Positions 21,772-37,870 of a stretch of DNA of 64,000 nucleotides are shown here, piece by piece. The position numbers were made by a program, and so were the translations under genes. The DNA is taken from NCBI GenBank assembly GCA_950097015.1, contig CATNEN010000039.1, positions 5,906,501 through 5,970,500 of the forward strand, read 5' to 3'. The stretch's first letter is position 1; the number at the start of each line of letters is the position of its first letter. A model generated the notes under the pieces. The model searched no databases. It was not told the origin of the DNA and worked only from the letters and a program-made list of their open reading frames with translations. The stretch is from Macrostomum hystrix. Lineage: Eukaryota; Platyhelminthes; Macrostomidae.

Positions 21772-22126
21772 CTAAGCCTGCAGACCGTGTGGACCAAAGT
21801 AATCACACGCGCCTATGCACTCTCGGTTGCTGCAGTGTCGCAGGCACAGTTTTGAGCAGTGTTGTCTCACGCAGTCCAGTGCTAGCTGCATCTCATGATC
21901 TATTCGCCTTCTTCCCGGTGTGATATGCGCGGTCCTGCCATTTGCATAGACGCGAGCAGCATTCACTCGGGCTGGACCAATGGCAGAGGGGCGCAGTTTA
22001 TGGGCCTCATACAATACAGTAGAAGGATTTATAGCGATCCTCGTAACACGAGTTAATGGCGAGCCTTGTGACTTTGACTGTTCAGATGACTTTTGGCTTT
22101 TTAAACATATTGCCACTCCAACTGTA
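21772..22126 (-). CDS. possible terminal exon of a cysteine-rich protein
   Basis: Minus-strand open frame ending at the TGA at 21772-21774, with a TTTACAG acceptor just upstream (near 22127). The last 40 residues hold six closely spaced cysteines in the pattern CX4CX3CX3CX4CX3C, then end GPHGLQA. The first part is basic and polar. I recognise no family and did not find the preceding exons. The Cys pattern favours a folded extracellular peptide or protein. It may also be a chance frame. Confidence 0.35.
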
Positions 22127-23062
22127 AATTATTAATATTAGCTGCAAAAGGACTAGCTACGTTGCGCTCCAACCAACTAGCAATACAAGTGTCAATATAA
22201 GGGGCGGGATGTAGTAAAATAAAACTAACAATTTTTGGTAACATATAAGCGAGTTGTAAATATACATCATCTATAACGTAATTTGCATTTTCTATGCATG
22301 TATACAGGTCTTAGGTTTTTTAAAGTTAAATATATACAGTTCGCATATTACATACATGACATTGTCTTTCCTTCTGTTCATTTTTTATTTTAGAGAAAGC
22401 GTTTCCTAATCGAAGCACTTAAATTAGTAATACGTTTGGGTTTAATGACAGAAGCTAAATTAAAACAATATTAATTCTTGCACTTTACAGTTGAAGGATC
22501 AAAGCAGAGTGAGAATTTCGCTTTTGCTTTCGAATTTCGAAAGGAGAATTTCGCAAAGAAAAACTGCAACTGGATCTTTTTATAAAAATTCTGCTACATT
22601 AAGATGTAGGCTACAGGCTAACAAATGTATAACACTTTGTAATATTAGCTTGCTTTTTGTTTGGGTAGATTGTACCCGGAAAAAAAACAAGCGCGAGTTT
22701 GTAATTAGGCAATCAAGGAATTTAATTGACTTGTGTTTTTGAAATAGGCCTATTCGAATATATATTCGTTTTTAATCAATCGAATTAAATAGGTAAATTT
22801 GTTAATGAATTATCATTGATCCAACTATAATTACAGGCCTACCTGAGTTATAAACTAACTGCCTAACTAGTATTTTTCAGAAAAGTAAAGAACTACAATT
22901 ATTAAATTACTCCTGAGAAACATTCATTGCCCTCGCCACATCGATATTCATATATTATATTTTATGAATGTCACAGATAACTTTTAAACTTAGTTACACA
23001 GTCACAGATAACTTTTATGTGCATTGATTGAGGACAACAAAATTTATTCAGTAGGCCTATAT
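22127..23062. other. AT-rich intergenic
   Basis: AT-rich sequence with several AGGCCTA words. No gene recognised; the 83-codon frame at 22491 has no support. Confidence 0.45.
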
Positions 23063-23070
23063 GTTTATTT

Positions 23071-23545
23071 GGTCCCAGGTCATTTCGGTGACAAGACATT
23101 TCGGTGACAGTCATTTCGGTGACAACTCAAGTCATTTCAGTGACACAATTAGTCAGATTAGTGACAACTATTTTTGCACCTAAATATGCTAAAAACAGCC
23201 TTCCATTTTAACTATGCACACTTATAAAGTATTAATTAAATAATGCTTTAAGCATTAATAAGAAGCTGCATCGCTCTGATTAAGTCTGGGTTTTAATTTA
23301 AATGAGTTAAATTATTAAATTATTTAATAAGTAGTCAATAGTTTCAATAGTTATTTGTATCTAATTAAATGTGTATAATAATCATTTTTCAAGTTTTGGG
23401 TTGACAAGGCGAGTGCAGCTGCTGGATCATGGAAGGCTGTTTTCTCATCATATTTAGGTGCAAAGATAGTTGTCACAGAACGGACCAATTCTGTCACCGA
23501 AATGACTGTCACCAAAATGTCTTGTCACCGAAATGACCTGGGACC
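23071..23545. mobile_element. nonautonomous TIR DNA transposon, 475 bp, family undetermined
   Basis: Terminal inverted repeats of about 54 bp with a single mismatch begin GGTCCCAGGTCATTTCGG and contain three iterations of CATTTCGGTGACA. They are flanked by an identical 8-bp duplication GTTTATTT (23063-23070 and 23546-23553). The interior is AT-rich and noncoding. The duplication length allows hAT, P or MULE relationships; I do not recognise the terminus. Confidence 0.9.
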
Positions 23546-23553
23546 GTTTATTT

Positions 23554-24615
23554 GCTAGCTTCATACAGTTTCCTAGTCTTATGCTTAAAATTGGTCCCAT
23601 CTATTAATTTTGGTAACAATCCAGACCAGGCTATTGTTTTTAATTTTGTTTACAATGTAAAAAAATTAGGCCTAATCAATGAAGTTCGAAGGATTGAATT
23701 TGAATGAATGAACCCTATTAGAGCAAATAAAGAAATTAATGTAGGCCTAGCAAACTTTGTAGGACATTGTGATCTTAGATTCTTAGTCATATAGGAAAAT
23801 CTATTAGCATACTTAATCTGTTTCCTAAAATGCAAAGAATTCCATCTAAATAGAGATTTATTGTCTAATAACTAATAAGGTGTAGGCCCTTAATAAATTA
23901 TGGCATATGTTCTATATTGTTTTTTGTTAAATTATTTTGACACATTTTTTAACTTGTGTGTGTATGGAGTACATATGAATTTGAATTTGCAAATCATGGT
24001 ATGGCAAGAGTCTGGTCTGAGTCTGGGCCCTATAAGGGGTGTCTATGGTCAAAAGTCTTATATGTTCTATATTTAGTTAAGGTTTTCAATTCCTTACATT
24101 TTGTCTTTATACTTCTTTTCCTTCTCCAAAAGCTAACTAGTATACCATGGCCAGTAGGCCCTTAGCACCTACAAACATTATTTAACCAAATGAAATTGAG
24201 CCTGCTAATGCACTACTCACCTTCCTGAGTGACCTGTGGACAATGCATGCCAACATGGTGGACACTAATGCAACTATTGATTGGTTGGTCAAATACCAAC
24301 TATTAGCCAACTCTTGCTTACAAGTGCTGTGGCCAGGCCATGAAGCTACAGTGGTGCCAAAGGGACCAGTTTATTTATGGCTATGCCTAGAGTTGCAATG
24401 CTTGCCATGGCCAGAGCTCCATCTGGAAAGGGTTTTTATTTGAGTGTAGTCACATTGAGCTCACCTAACTAGTCGACTTCAGACTCCTCTGGTCAATGGA
24501 ATTAAGTCAGGAAGAAATAGAATAGCAGACACACTTGGCTCATTGTCATGTGGTGGACTGGTATAACTTCTGTCAGCATGTCTATGCTGGCTACATTTTT
24601 GCTGACCCTATACAG
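23554..24615. other. AT-rich intergenic
   Basis: No coding exon recognised; frames at 23956 and 24243 have no support. AGGCCTA-like words are frequent in the left half. Confidence 0.45.
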
Positions 24616-24874
24616 CAGGGGTAGGCAAACTTATTTGCTGGTGGGCCAAAGAGAGAACCTAAAAGACGACAATGGGCCACATTGACTGTATAAATATGAG
24701 ATAGGGGAGAGATGAGACACGAGAGAGATGAGACATGGGAGAGATAAGACAGGTGAGAGATTAGACATGAGATAGATGAAACAGGACACTGCAGATGTCA
24801 GAAGGGGCAATGGGCCAAATTTGGGAGCTTCGAGGGTGGCATCTGGCCCGCGGGCCGGAGTTTGCCGACCCCTG
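24616..24874. mobile_element. hAT-type MITE, 259 bp, copy 2
   Basis: Same family and orientation as 20098-20372, with CAGGGGTAGGCAAACT at one end and TTTGCCGACCCCTG at the other. The perfect 8-bp duplication is CTATACAG (24608-24615 and 24875-24882). It differs from copy 1 by C-to-T-type changes and fewer internal GAGAGATGAGACAC units. Confidence 0.92.
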
Positions 24875-25270
24875 CTATACAGCTTCAGTGGCACGGGCTA
24901 CAAATTTGAAGTGTAGGAATCACAATTTTTCACTAAAAATACCAACGGGGCACACCGCAATGATATATGGGTCCATTGTGCAGTTAAATTCAATAAATGG
25001 CAAATGTTTAGCTAGCTACAAAATAAAAATCTATAATTTATGTGGGTTTGTGTGATTTTGTCTTCGTCCTAGAGCTTCAAATTCCTGTTCTCTTAAATGC
25101 CAGGGGTCTCTTTGTCCAATAATAGCAGGAGTAAATGAGTAAATATACTCAGATTTAATAGTTCGATGCTTTGTCATGTAATAATATTTTTTATCTATTT
25201 TATATAGCTTTTTCTAAAGCGAAATAAATTTTATTTCAAAATTTTTGCAACTATTTCAGAACCCATAGCA

Positions 25271-26398
25271 ATGTCTCTGCAATGGTTGCTAGTTAACTTG
25301 TTTGTCTATGCAGAAGTGGCCATTTTGCTGGCCATGTGCCTGCCAATATTCAGTGTTCAGCGTTGGCGTAGAATACTGCGGTCTAGACTGTTGCGCAAGC
25401 TAGACGCATGGGCCTATGTGTACTTTAATGTGTTTCTAGGCCTGTTAGCCCTTCTGCTGCTGGATGCTTTCAGAAAACTGCGACACTTCTCCGCGGGATG
25501 TGCTCGCCAAGATGATCGGGTCAATCCAAATGGATACAACTTGTGTAGGATGAGGCATTTCCGAGCGCAGAGTAACTTCACGTTGGCGGCTGGTGCACTT
25601 CTACTCTGGCTAGTGCTCAAATGGATGGTGCGCTCACTTGTGAGCAGGGCATTTCTGGAACAGGTGAGGCGACTAGTTGAAAGCAAGCGCGACTTCGCGA
25701 AAATCATCTGAATAACTTGTGAATCAACTGTACATTACATAGAATCAGGCAAAAAATGAAGTAAATTAACCTCTTCAGAATCACCTAAACCTATTCAGAA
25801 TCACCTAAACCTATTCAGAATCACCTTAACCTATCCAGAATCACCCAATCCTCTTTAGAATCAACCAAACCTCCTCAGAATCACCCAAACGTCTTCAGAA
25901 TCACCTAAATCTCTTTTTAGACTCACTAAAGCTCTTTAGAATCTCCCAAAACTCTTCAGAATCACCCAAACCTCTTCAGAATCACCCAAACCTCTTCAGA
26001 ATCACCCAAACCTCTTCAGAATCACCCAAAACTCTTCAGAATCACCCAAACCTCTTCAGAATCACCCAAACCTCTTCAGAATCACCCAAACCTCTTCAGA
26101 ATCACCCAAAACTCTTCAGAATCACCCAAACCTCTTCAGAATCACCCAAACCTCTTCAGAATCACCAAAATCTCTTCACAATCACCTAAATCTCTTTTTA
26201 GACTCACTAAAGCTCTTTAGAATCTCCCAAATTTGTCCGCAATCCCACAAATGCTCACTGATCACATTGTAGGACTTGGCGACTGAGAGAGCTAAGGTCA
26301 GTGATTTGCAGCGCCAACTGGCCGATGCTCAGCTATTAGCCAAGACATCTCCGGTTAATGGCGCTGGTGACTCTACGATAGACAAGAAGATCGATTGA
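25271..26398 (+). CDS. BCAP31: BCAP31-like ER membrane protein, short C-terminal version
   Basis: Exons 25271-25663 and 26273-26398 join in phase 0 and give 172 residues. The start MSLQWLLVNLFVYAEV matches the BAP31 N-terminus. Three hydrophobic segments follow: VAILLAMCLPIF, VYFNVFLGLLALLLLDA, and LAAGALLLWLVLKWMV after the conserved FRAQ-N motif. Exon 2 gives a short helical segment and ends DKKID, a KKxx ER-retrieval signal as in vertebrate BAP31 (KKEE). The family escorts membrane proteins out of the ER and links to apoptosis signalling. Vertebrate BAP31 is about 246 residues; most of its cytosolic coiled coil is absent here unless an exon was missed in the repeat-filled intron. A TTTCAG acceptor just before the ATG suggests a 5' UTR intron. 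An AATAAA signal follows the stop near 26421. Confidence 0.9.
25775..26232. repeat. minisatellite, about 20-bp unit, BCAP31 intron
   Basis: Units of TTCAGAATCACCCAAACC plus two bases. Central copies are near-perfect, edges degenerate. It fills most of the 609-bp intron. Confidence 0.93.
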
Positions 26399-26770
26399 TC
26401 TATTAAAATTAGTTTTTTTAATAAATAAAGCCTTAATTAGACACTGAATCCCAGATTTAAGTGGTCATTACAGTAAGTGATCTTAAGTGGTCTACAGTAC
26501 TATTAAGTACAATACGAATAATCACAATCACACAGTACTTCTGTGGAAGATGCAGTACCCCGTACAGGCCTGGCACTCCGAAAGGAAAGACACGAATGCG
26601 GCGCTTACCGGTCGGAACGCAGAATAACAGGATGACTTCAATTTCGTGTATTTGTATGTACTAACTTGAGACTTCGCAGTAAGAGACCGACACGGGCAGA
26701 TATTGACAAACAAATAGGGCAGCTGGGGGCAGGCAGGGGAGGCGGTGCACAAACAGAGTCAAGCCACCAG
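26399..26770. other. 3' flank of BCAP31 and intergenic
   Basis: Presumed 3' UTR end, then unrecognised sequence before the G-rich 82-bp repeats. Confidence 0.4.
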
Positions 26771-27030
26771 CGCGCAGGGAGGGGAGGGTTGTACGCGCTG
26801 GCCGGGTGGACGGGCAAAGCTACGCAGAGCTGATTGGCGGGAGGGGCAAAGCCACGCAGGGAGGGGAGGGTTGTACGCGCTGGCCGGGTGGACGGGCAAA
26901 GCTACGCAGAGCTGATTGGCGGGAGGGGCAAAGCCACGCAGGGAGGGGAGGGTTGTACGCGCTGGCCGGGTGGACGGGCAAAGCTACGCAGAGCTGATTG
27001 GCGGGAGGGGCAAAGCCACGCAGGGCCGGG
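26771..27030. repeat. 82-bp tandem repeat, about 3 copies, G-rich
   Basis: Units start at 26774, 26856 and 26938 (GCAGGGAGGGGAGGGTTG) and contain GGCGGGAGGGGCAAAGCC. The strand asymmetry and G runs could form quadruplexes. It lies in the GC-rich interval between BCAP31 and TRAF copy 1. The open frames are artefacts. Confidence 0.88.
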
Positions 27031-27439
27031 GTAAGGGTTGACAGACAATGCTCGCGCCCAGCCAATCTGATGGCGGCACAGGGCACCCTGAGCAGGGCCG
27101 GGTTAGGAGGGAGAGAAAGGGCGAGGCCAAGACCGAGCCAAACACAACGGCCTTGGCGAGCAGCCGACCTGAGAAACACAGAAATGCACTTTTTATATTG
27201 ATTTAATTTTCACGGGTCGATGATTTAATTATTTATTCTTGAGCAGCACTTTTTTATCGATTCTGTATTAATCATTCAAAGTAAGAAGTATTCCGAAAAC
27301 AATAATGCTTTCAGTTATACAGAGTCTTACTATTTATAGTCTTATTTAAAAACCTGTCTTTATTATTTCTTATTTTGTCCATACATTTTAAGCTTTAACT
27401 AATTATTGTGGAATAAAAAGTTGTAGGTCATTGCAGTGA

Positions 27440-27731
27440 TTTTTTGCCAGAATCCCAACTAGATTTGTAGCCAGAATCTCAACTAGATTTGTAGCCAGAA
27501 TCGCAGCTAGACTTGTAGCCAGAATCGCAGCTAGACTTGTAGCCAGAATCCCAACTAGACTTGTAGCCAGAATCGCAGCTAGACTTGTAGCCAGAATCGC
27601 AGCTAGACTTGTAGCCAGAATCGCAGCTAGACTTGTAGCCAGAATCGCAGCTAGATTTGTAGCCAGAATCGCAGCTAGACTTGTAGCCAGAATCGCAGCT
27701 AGACTTGTAGCCAGAATCGCAGCAGGATTTG
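27440..27731. repeat. minisatellite, 24-bp unit, about 12 copies
   Basis: Units of AGCCAGAATCGCAGCTAG plus ACTTGT, ending about 140 bp before the start codon of TRAF copy 1. Confidence 0.93.
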
Positions 27732-27868
27732 TAAAATAGCTTTTGTGCAAATTGCTAGTGCAAGAATATAATGTTATTGATAAACAACCCTTTTTGCTGC
27801 TGTGAGCTGCATTATTCTCCTACCCTACAATGCTAACATTTTAGCTAGCGAATTTCCCGAGTCCGCAA

Positions 27869-29814
27869 ATGGCTTCCAGCGAGCCAGAGAGGGGCTACAG
27901 GGTGGGCAACCTGGCCAAGCTCGAGTCCAGGTTCAAATGTGCCTACTGCCACCTGCTGCTGAGAGACCCAATGCAGGGTGACTGCGGTCACAGGTACTGC
28001 AGGAACTGTGTACAGCTGATGCACTCGGAGGCCCGTGAGCTCAGGCAGCCGTCTCTTTGCCGCGAATGCGACCCAAGCGACTCCGAGCGGGCTGAGATCT
28101 CTACAGACCGAACTTACCCGGACCTGGCCATGAAGCGAGAGATCAACAAGTCGCTGCAGGTGAACTGCCCGAACTCTCCGTGTGACAGCAGCATGCAGGT
28201 GATTCAGCTCGATGAGCACCTGAAGGTGTGCGACTTCAGGCCAGAGCCGTGCAGCCAGTGCGGAGACGAGGTGCCGTTGAGCAGCATGGATGAGCACAAG
28301 TTAAAAAAGTGTCGCAGAAGACTTGTAGACTGCGGTGTCTGCCATGAACCTGTACCTTATGAGCTGCTGGATGAGCACAAGAGCTCAACATGCAAGGGTA
28401 GCACAGTGCAGTGCGAGTACTGCCAATCCCGCATCAGGGACACTGATGAGGCAAAACAGACTCATTGGCTGAAGGAGTGTCCGGTGGGCTGGCACAGCGG
28501 CAACTGTCCGTACGGTTGCCAGGACGTTGGCAAGGACTTTGAGAAGCACCGAGCGGAGCACTTGGCTACACACCTTGACAGACTGTTGGCAATGTCCAAG
28601 CAGCCCAACAGCTCCCAGCAACAGCAACAGCAGCAGCAGCAGCCAGCTGAGGCATCCAGGGGGGCTGCCCTCATGCCAGCCTCTGAGCTCACCGGAGCAG
28701 ACTTTGATGAGCTGAGCAAACTAAAAGAGAAAGCGGCTTCTCTGGAGTCCAGGATAAAGTCCCTTGCCTTGCCAGGCGACCTGCATCAGCTGCTGCGAGA
28801 TCTTCAGGGCAGCATCGCTCAGGGAGACAAGGTGGCGGAGCTGCTCAACGTTATCAAGGAGCAGTTTGAGAAGTGCTACGACAAGATCCGGCAGTATGAG
28901 CTGAAGATGCAGAAGGACCTGGAGAAGAAGCTGGACATTGAGCGCAAGCACCAGGAGCTGGTGAAGCTGCTGGCCTACAAGGAGATGAAGATCCTGGACC
29001 TGGAGCGGCGGGTTGAAGTGCTGGAGCACGCCGGCTACGACGGAGTCCTCGTGTGGAAGATCACGGATGTGCGGCGACGCAAGGAGGAGGCCAGGGAGGG
29101 CAAGGTGTGCTCAATCTACTCGCCACCGTTCTACACGGGCAAGGCTGGGTGAGTGAGGACCTCGATCCCGAATCTCTCAATCCGCTCCCGAATCCCCCAA
29201 TCCGCTCCCAAATCCCCCAATCCGTGCCCAAATCCCCCAATCCGTGCCCAAATCCCCCCAATCCACTCCTAAATCCTCCAATACACTCCCAAATCCCCCA
29301 ATCCGCTCCCAAATCCCCAATCCGCTCCAAAATCCCCCAATCCGCTCCGAAATCCTCCAATTCACCCAAACCCCCAAATCCGCTCCCAAATCCTCCAATT
29401 CACCCAAACCCTCAAATCCACTCCCAAATCCTCTAATTAGCTTCTCCGCCGCCCCTCAGGTACAAAATGTGCGGCCGGCTTTACCTGAACGGTGACGGCG
29501 CGGGCAAGAACTCGCACATCAGCCTGTTCTTCGTGATCATGCGAGGCGCCTTCGACGCTCTCCTGCCGTGGCCCTTCGCCAAGAAGGTCTCCATGATGCT
29601 GCTGGACCAGAACTTCGAGGAGCACGTGATCGACGCCTTCAAGCCGGACACTTCGTCGTCTTCCTTCAAGCGGCCCACCACCGACATGAACATCGCCTCC
29701 GGCTGCCCGCTGTTCATGCCGCTGCTGGAATTCGAGAGCAGCTCCCGCGGCTACGTGAAGGACGACACAATGTTCATCAAGTTCATTGTGGACAAGAGCG
29801 ACCTGCCCACCTGA
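27869..29814 (+). CDS. TRAF: TRAF2-like signalling adaptor, copy 1
   Basis: Exons 27869-29148 and 29460-29814 (phase 2) give 544 residues. Domains in order: RING finger CAYCHLLLRDP...GDCGHRYCRNCV...CREC (about residues 24-70); TRAF-type zinc fingers (CDFRPEPCSQCG, CRRRLVDCGVCHEP, CEYCQSRI, CPVGWHSGNCPYGC); a Q-run; a long coiled coil; and a C-terminal MATH/TRAF domain with GYKMCGRLYLNGDG, DALLPWPF and MNIASGCPLF. The EHVIDAFKPD...SSSF run is closest to TRAF2 among vertebrate members. Such proteins couple TNF-receptor/IL-1-like receptors to ubiquitin-dependent NF-kB and JNK signalling. The single intron (311 bp) holds a minisatellite. It is nearly identical to copy 2 at 37871; see findings. 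Confidence 0.93.
29160..29440. repeat. minisatellite in the TRAF copy 1 intron
   Basis: Units of about 16-19 bp around AATCCCCCAATCCGCTCCC, shifting to CCAATTCACCCAAACC-type units near the 3' end. It begins about 10 bp after the GTGAGTGAGG donor. Confidence 0.88.
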
Positions 29815-30133
29815 AATATTTATTGTCTTTAGTTCTCTAAACCAATTGCTCATCATGCATCAGATTGTACTTTTATTCTGGGGCAGAAATGATTGCTTGA
29901 CGCAAATGTACAAGCCTTCAGCATTTGATTATGCTTTAGTTTCTCATGAATTTGTTTTATTAGGTTAGTTTCACAAATTTTGTGACTGTTGCTACCATGT
30001 AAATCGTGTAGCCTTAATACGTCGTACATTAAAGTTCTGTTAAAATTAACTTCTAGTTCAAATGATATTATTCTGATTGTTACGCCTTTCTCTAATGAAA
30101 CTTGTAACTCAATATCGATTGCAGTGACCATCT
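29815..30133. other. 3' flank of TRAF copy 1
   Basis: AT-rich presumed 3' UTR with an ATTAAA at about 30028. It shares no obvious sequence with the flank of copy 2. Confidence 0.5.
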
Positions 30134-30965
30134 TGGTCCTAAATCCTCCAATCCTCCCGCCCTAAACCTCCAATCCGCCGTAAATCCTCCAATCCGCCCT
30201 AAATCCTCCAATCCGCCCTAAATCCTCCAATCCTCCCTAAATCCTCCAATCCGCCCTAAATCCTCCAATCCGCCCTAAATCCTTCAATCCGCCCTGAATC
30301 CTCCAATCCGCCCTAAATCCTCCAATCCGCCCTAAATCCTTCAATCCGCCCTGAATCATCCAATCCGCCCTAAATCCTTCAATCCGCCCTGAATCCTCCA
30401 ATCCGCCCTAAATCCTCCAATCCGCCCTGAATCCTCCAATCCGCCCTAAATCCTCCAATCCGCCCTAAATCCTCCAATCCTCCCTAAATCCTGCAAACCG
30501 CCCTAAATCCTCCAATCCGCCCTAAATCCTGCAATCCGCCTTAAATCCTCCGATCCGCCCTAAATCCACCAATCCGCCCTAAATCCTGCAATCCGCCTTA
30601 AATCCTCCGATCCGCCCTAAATCCTGCAATCCGCCCTAAATCCTCCAAACCGCCCTAAATCCTCCAATCCGCCCTAAATCCTGCAATCCGCTTTAAATCC
30701 TCCGATCCGCCCTAAATCCACCAATCCGCCGTAAAGCCTCCAATCCACCGTAAATCCTCCAATCCGCCCTAAATCCTCCAATCCGCCCTAAATCCTCCAA
30801 TCCTCCCTAAATCCTGCAATTCGCCCTAAATCCTGCAATCCGCCTTAAATCCTCCAATCCGCCCTAAATCCTTCAATCCGCCTTAAATCCTCCAATCCGC
30901 CCTAAATCCTTCAATCCGCCCTAAATCCTCCAATCCTCCCTAAATCCTGCAATCCGCCCTAAATC
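30134..30965. repeat. minisatellite, 19-bp unit, about 44 copies
   Basis: Units of TAAATCCTCCAATCCGCCC with variants (TTCAATC, TGCAATC, CTGAATC). The core resembles the array inside the neighbouring TRAF introns, suggesting a common origin. Confidence 0.94.
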
Positions 30966-31067
30966 CTCTTGATTTCAGCTTGTGTTGAAGTTTGTCTTGA
31001 ATTCAGTTATTTGAGTCATTCCTTAATATCTAATTTCTTGATATTTGAGTTGATTAAGAACTAGGTG

Positions 31068-31525
31068 CTGATTGGGTCAGGCAGAGGTATTAATTGGGTT
31101 AGGCACAGGTGCTGATTGGTTGAGGTACATGTACTGGTTGCTAAGTCAGGCACAGGTGCTGATTGGTTGAGGCACAGGTACTGCTTGTTAATTCAGGCAC
31201 AGGTGCTGATTGGTTGAGGCACAGGTACTGGTTGTTAAGTCAGGCACAGGTGCTGATTGGTTGAGGCACAGGTACTGGTTGTTAAGTCAGGCACAGATGC
31301 TGATTGGTTGAGGCACAGGTACTGGTTGTTAAGTCAGGCACAGATGCTGATTGGTTGAGGCACAGGTACTGGTTGTTAAGTCAGGCACAGATGCTGATTG
31401 GTTGAGGCACAGGTACTGGTTGTTAATTCAGGCACAGGTGCTGATTGGTTGAGGCACATGTACTGGTTGTTAAGTCAGGCACAGGTGCTGATTGGGTGCA
31501 GGTGCTGATAGGGTCAGGTACACGT
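31068..31525. repeat. minisatellite, 47-bp unit, about 8-9 copies
   Basis: Units contain GCACAGGTGCTGATTGGTTG and AGGCACAGGTACTGGTTG. It ends about 80 bp before the ANKRD start codon. The ATTGG repeats are CCAAT boxes on the other strand. Confidence 0.92.
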
Positions 31526-31547
31526 GAGTTGTCTGTCCGCAGACTAG

Positions 31548-37013
<5,466 letters not shown>

Positions 37014-37167
37014 CCGACTGCGGAATGAGAACACTCGCTGTCACTGGCATAGATGTGTACATGTTTTGTTGCACTTTTACAGCAAGGAGTACAATTCTTT
37101 TAACTTAATTATATCCCAATAGTTGCTACCCATGTGTTATTCAGCTATATTGACAGGAAGTATAAGT

Positions 37168-37202
<35 letters not shown>

Positions 37203-37870
37203 ATCTGTCTGTCTGTCTGTCTGTCTGTCTGTCAATCACATAATGCGACAATGAATAATGTGGATAATGAGTTGTATTTCTTCTGATGTTTGCGAAGCGG
37301 AGTCGCGTAATATTATTTACTAAGGTTTTTTATTTTGCACTTTTTTTAACATTCTCTTTGGCCTAAACCATAAAATTCTGGCAAGATGTGTTTCTCATTA
37401 GGCTAAATTATTAGGAGCACTGTTTCGTGGGCCTGATGTACAGTTGTTTAAATTAATTCATAGATGCCCAAACATACTCATTTTGTGTTGTCAGTTCTTC
37501 TTGTGCATCAAATTGCTTGTGAAACTAATGCAGTCATTATAAAAATAAACTAAACTGTTGCTTGGAGTTGAAGTGCTTCTACTGAGCCTCGCAATGCGGC
37601 TTATCAATAAAAATTAAAAAGGAGAATAATTATTGTGCAGCTTCAGTGTGGGATTCATTTTGCAATACTCGACAATTCAATCTGGAACTAATGTATCGCT
37701 TTAAACGTTTGTGCGCTTTAGTTGGACGTTGCTCAGATCCTCATAATAGAAGTCTTACGTGCGTACGCTGGGAATTCCCCGTGTTTCTAAAAATAGTCAT
37801 GCAAGTTTAGTTCCAGATTCGGAAAGACTTGCCGCGGGAAAACCGTGCTTTTTTCATATAGCCGCCTACA
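37014..37870. other. 3' flank of ANKRD and 5' region of TRAF copy 2
   Basis: Presumed ANKRD 3' UTR with AATAAA signals near 37543 and 37607. The 5' flank of TRAF copy 2 follows and is unrelated to that of copy 1. Confidence 0.5.
37168..37233. repeat. (TCTG)n microsatellite
   Basis: About 16 tetranucleotide units with one CTAT interruption, in the ANKRD 3' UTR region. Confidence 0.97.

Noticed and set aside
26806-27201. Arg/Gly-rich protein in the 82-bp repeat region
   Set aside because: G-rich tandem repeat read in several frames; not supported.
27845-28719. Minus-strand open frames over both TRAF copies
   Set aside because: Exact shadows of the RING/zinc-finger/Q-run coding sequence; identical in both copies because the genes are.
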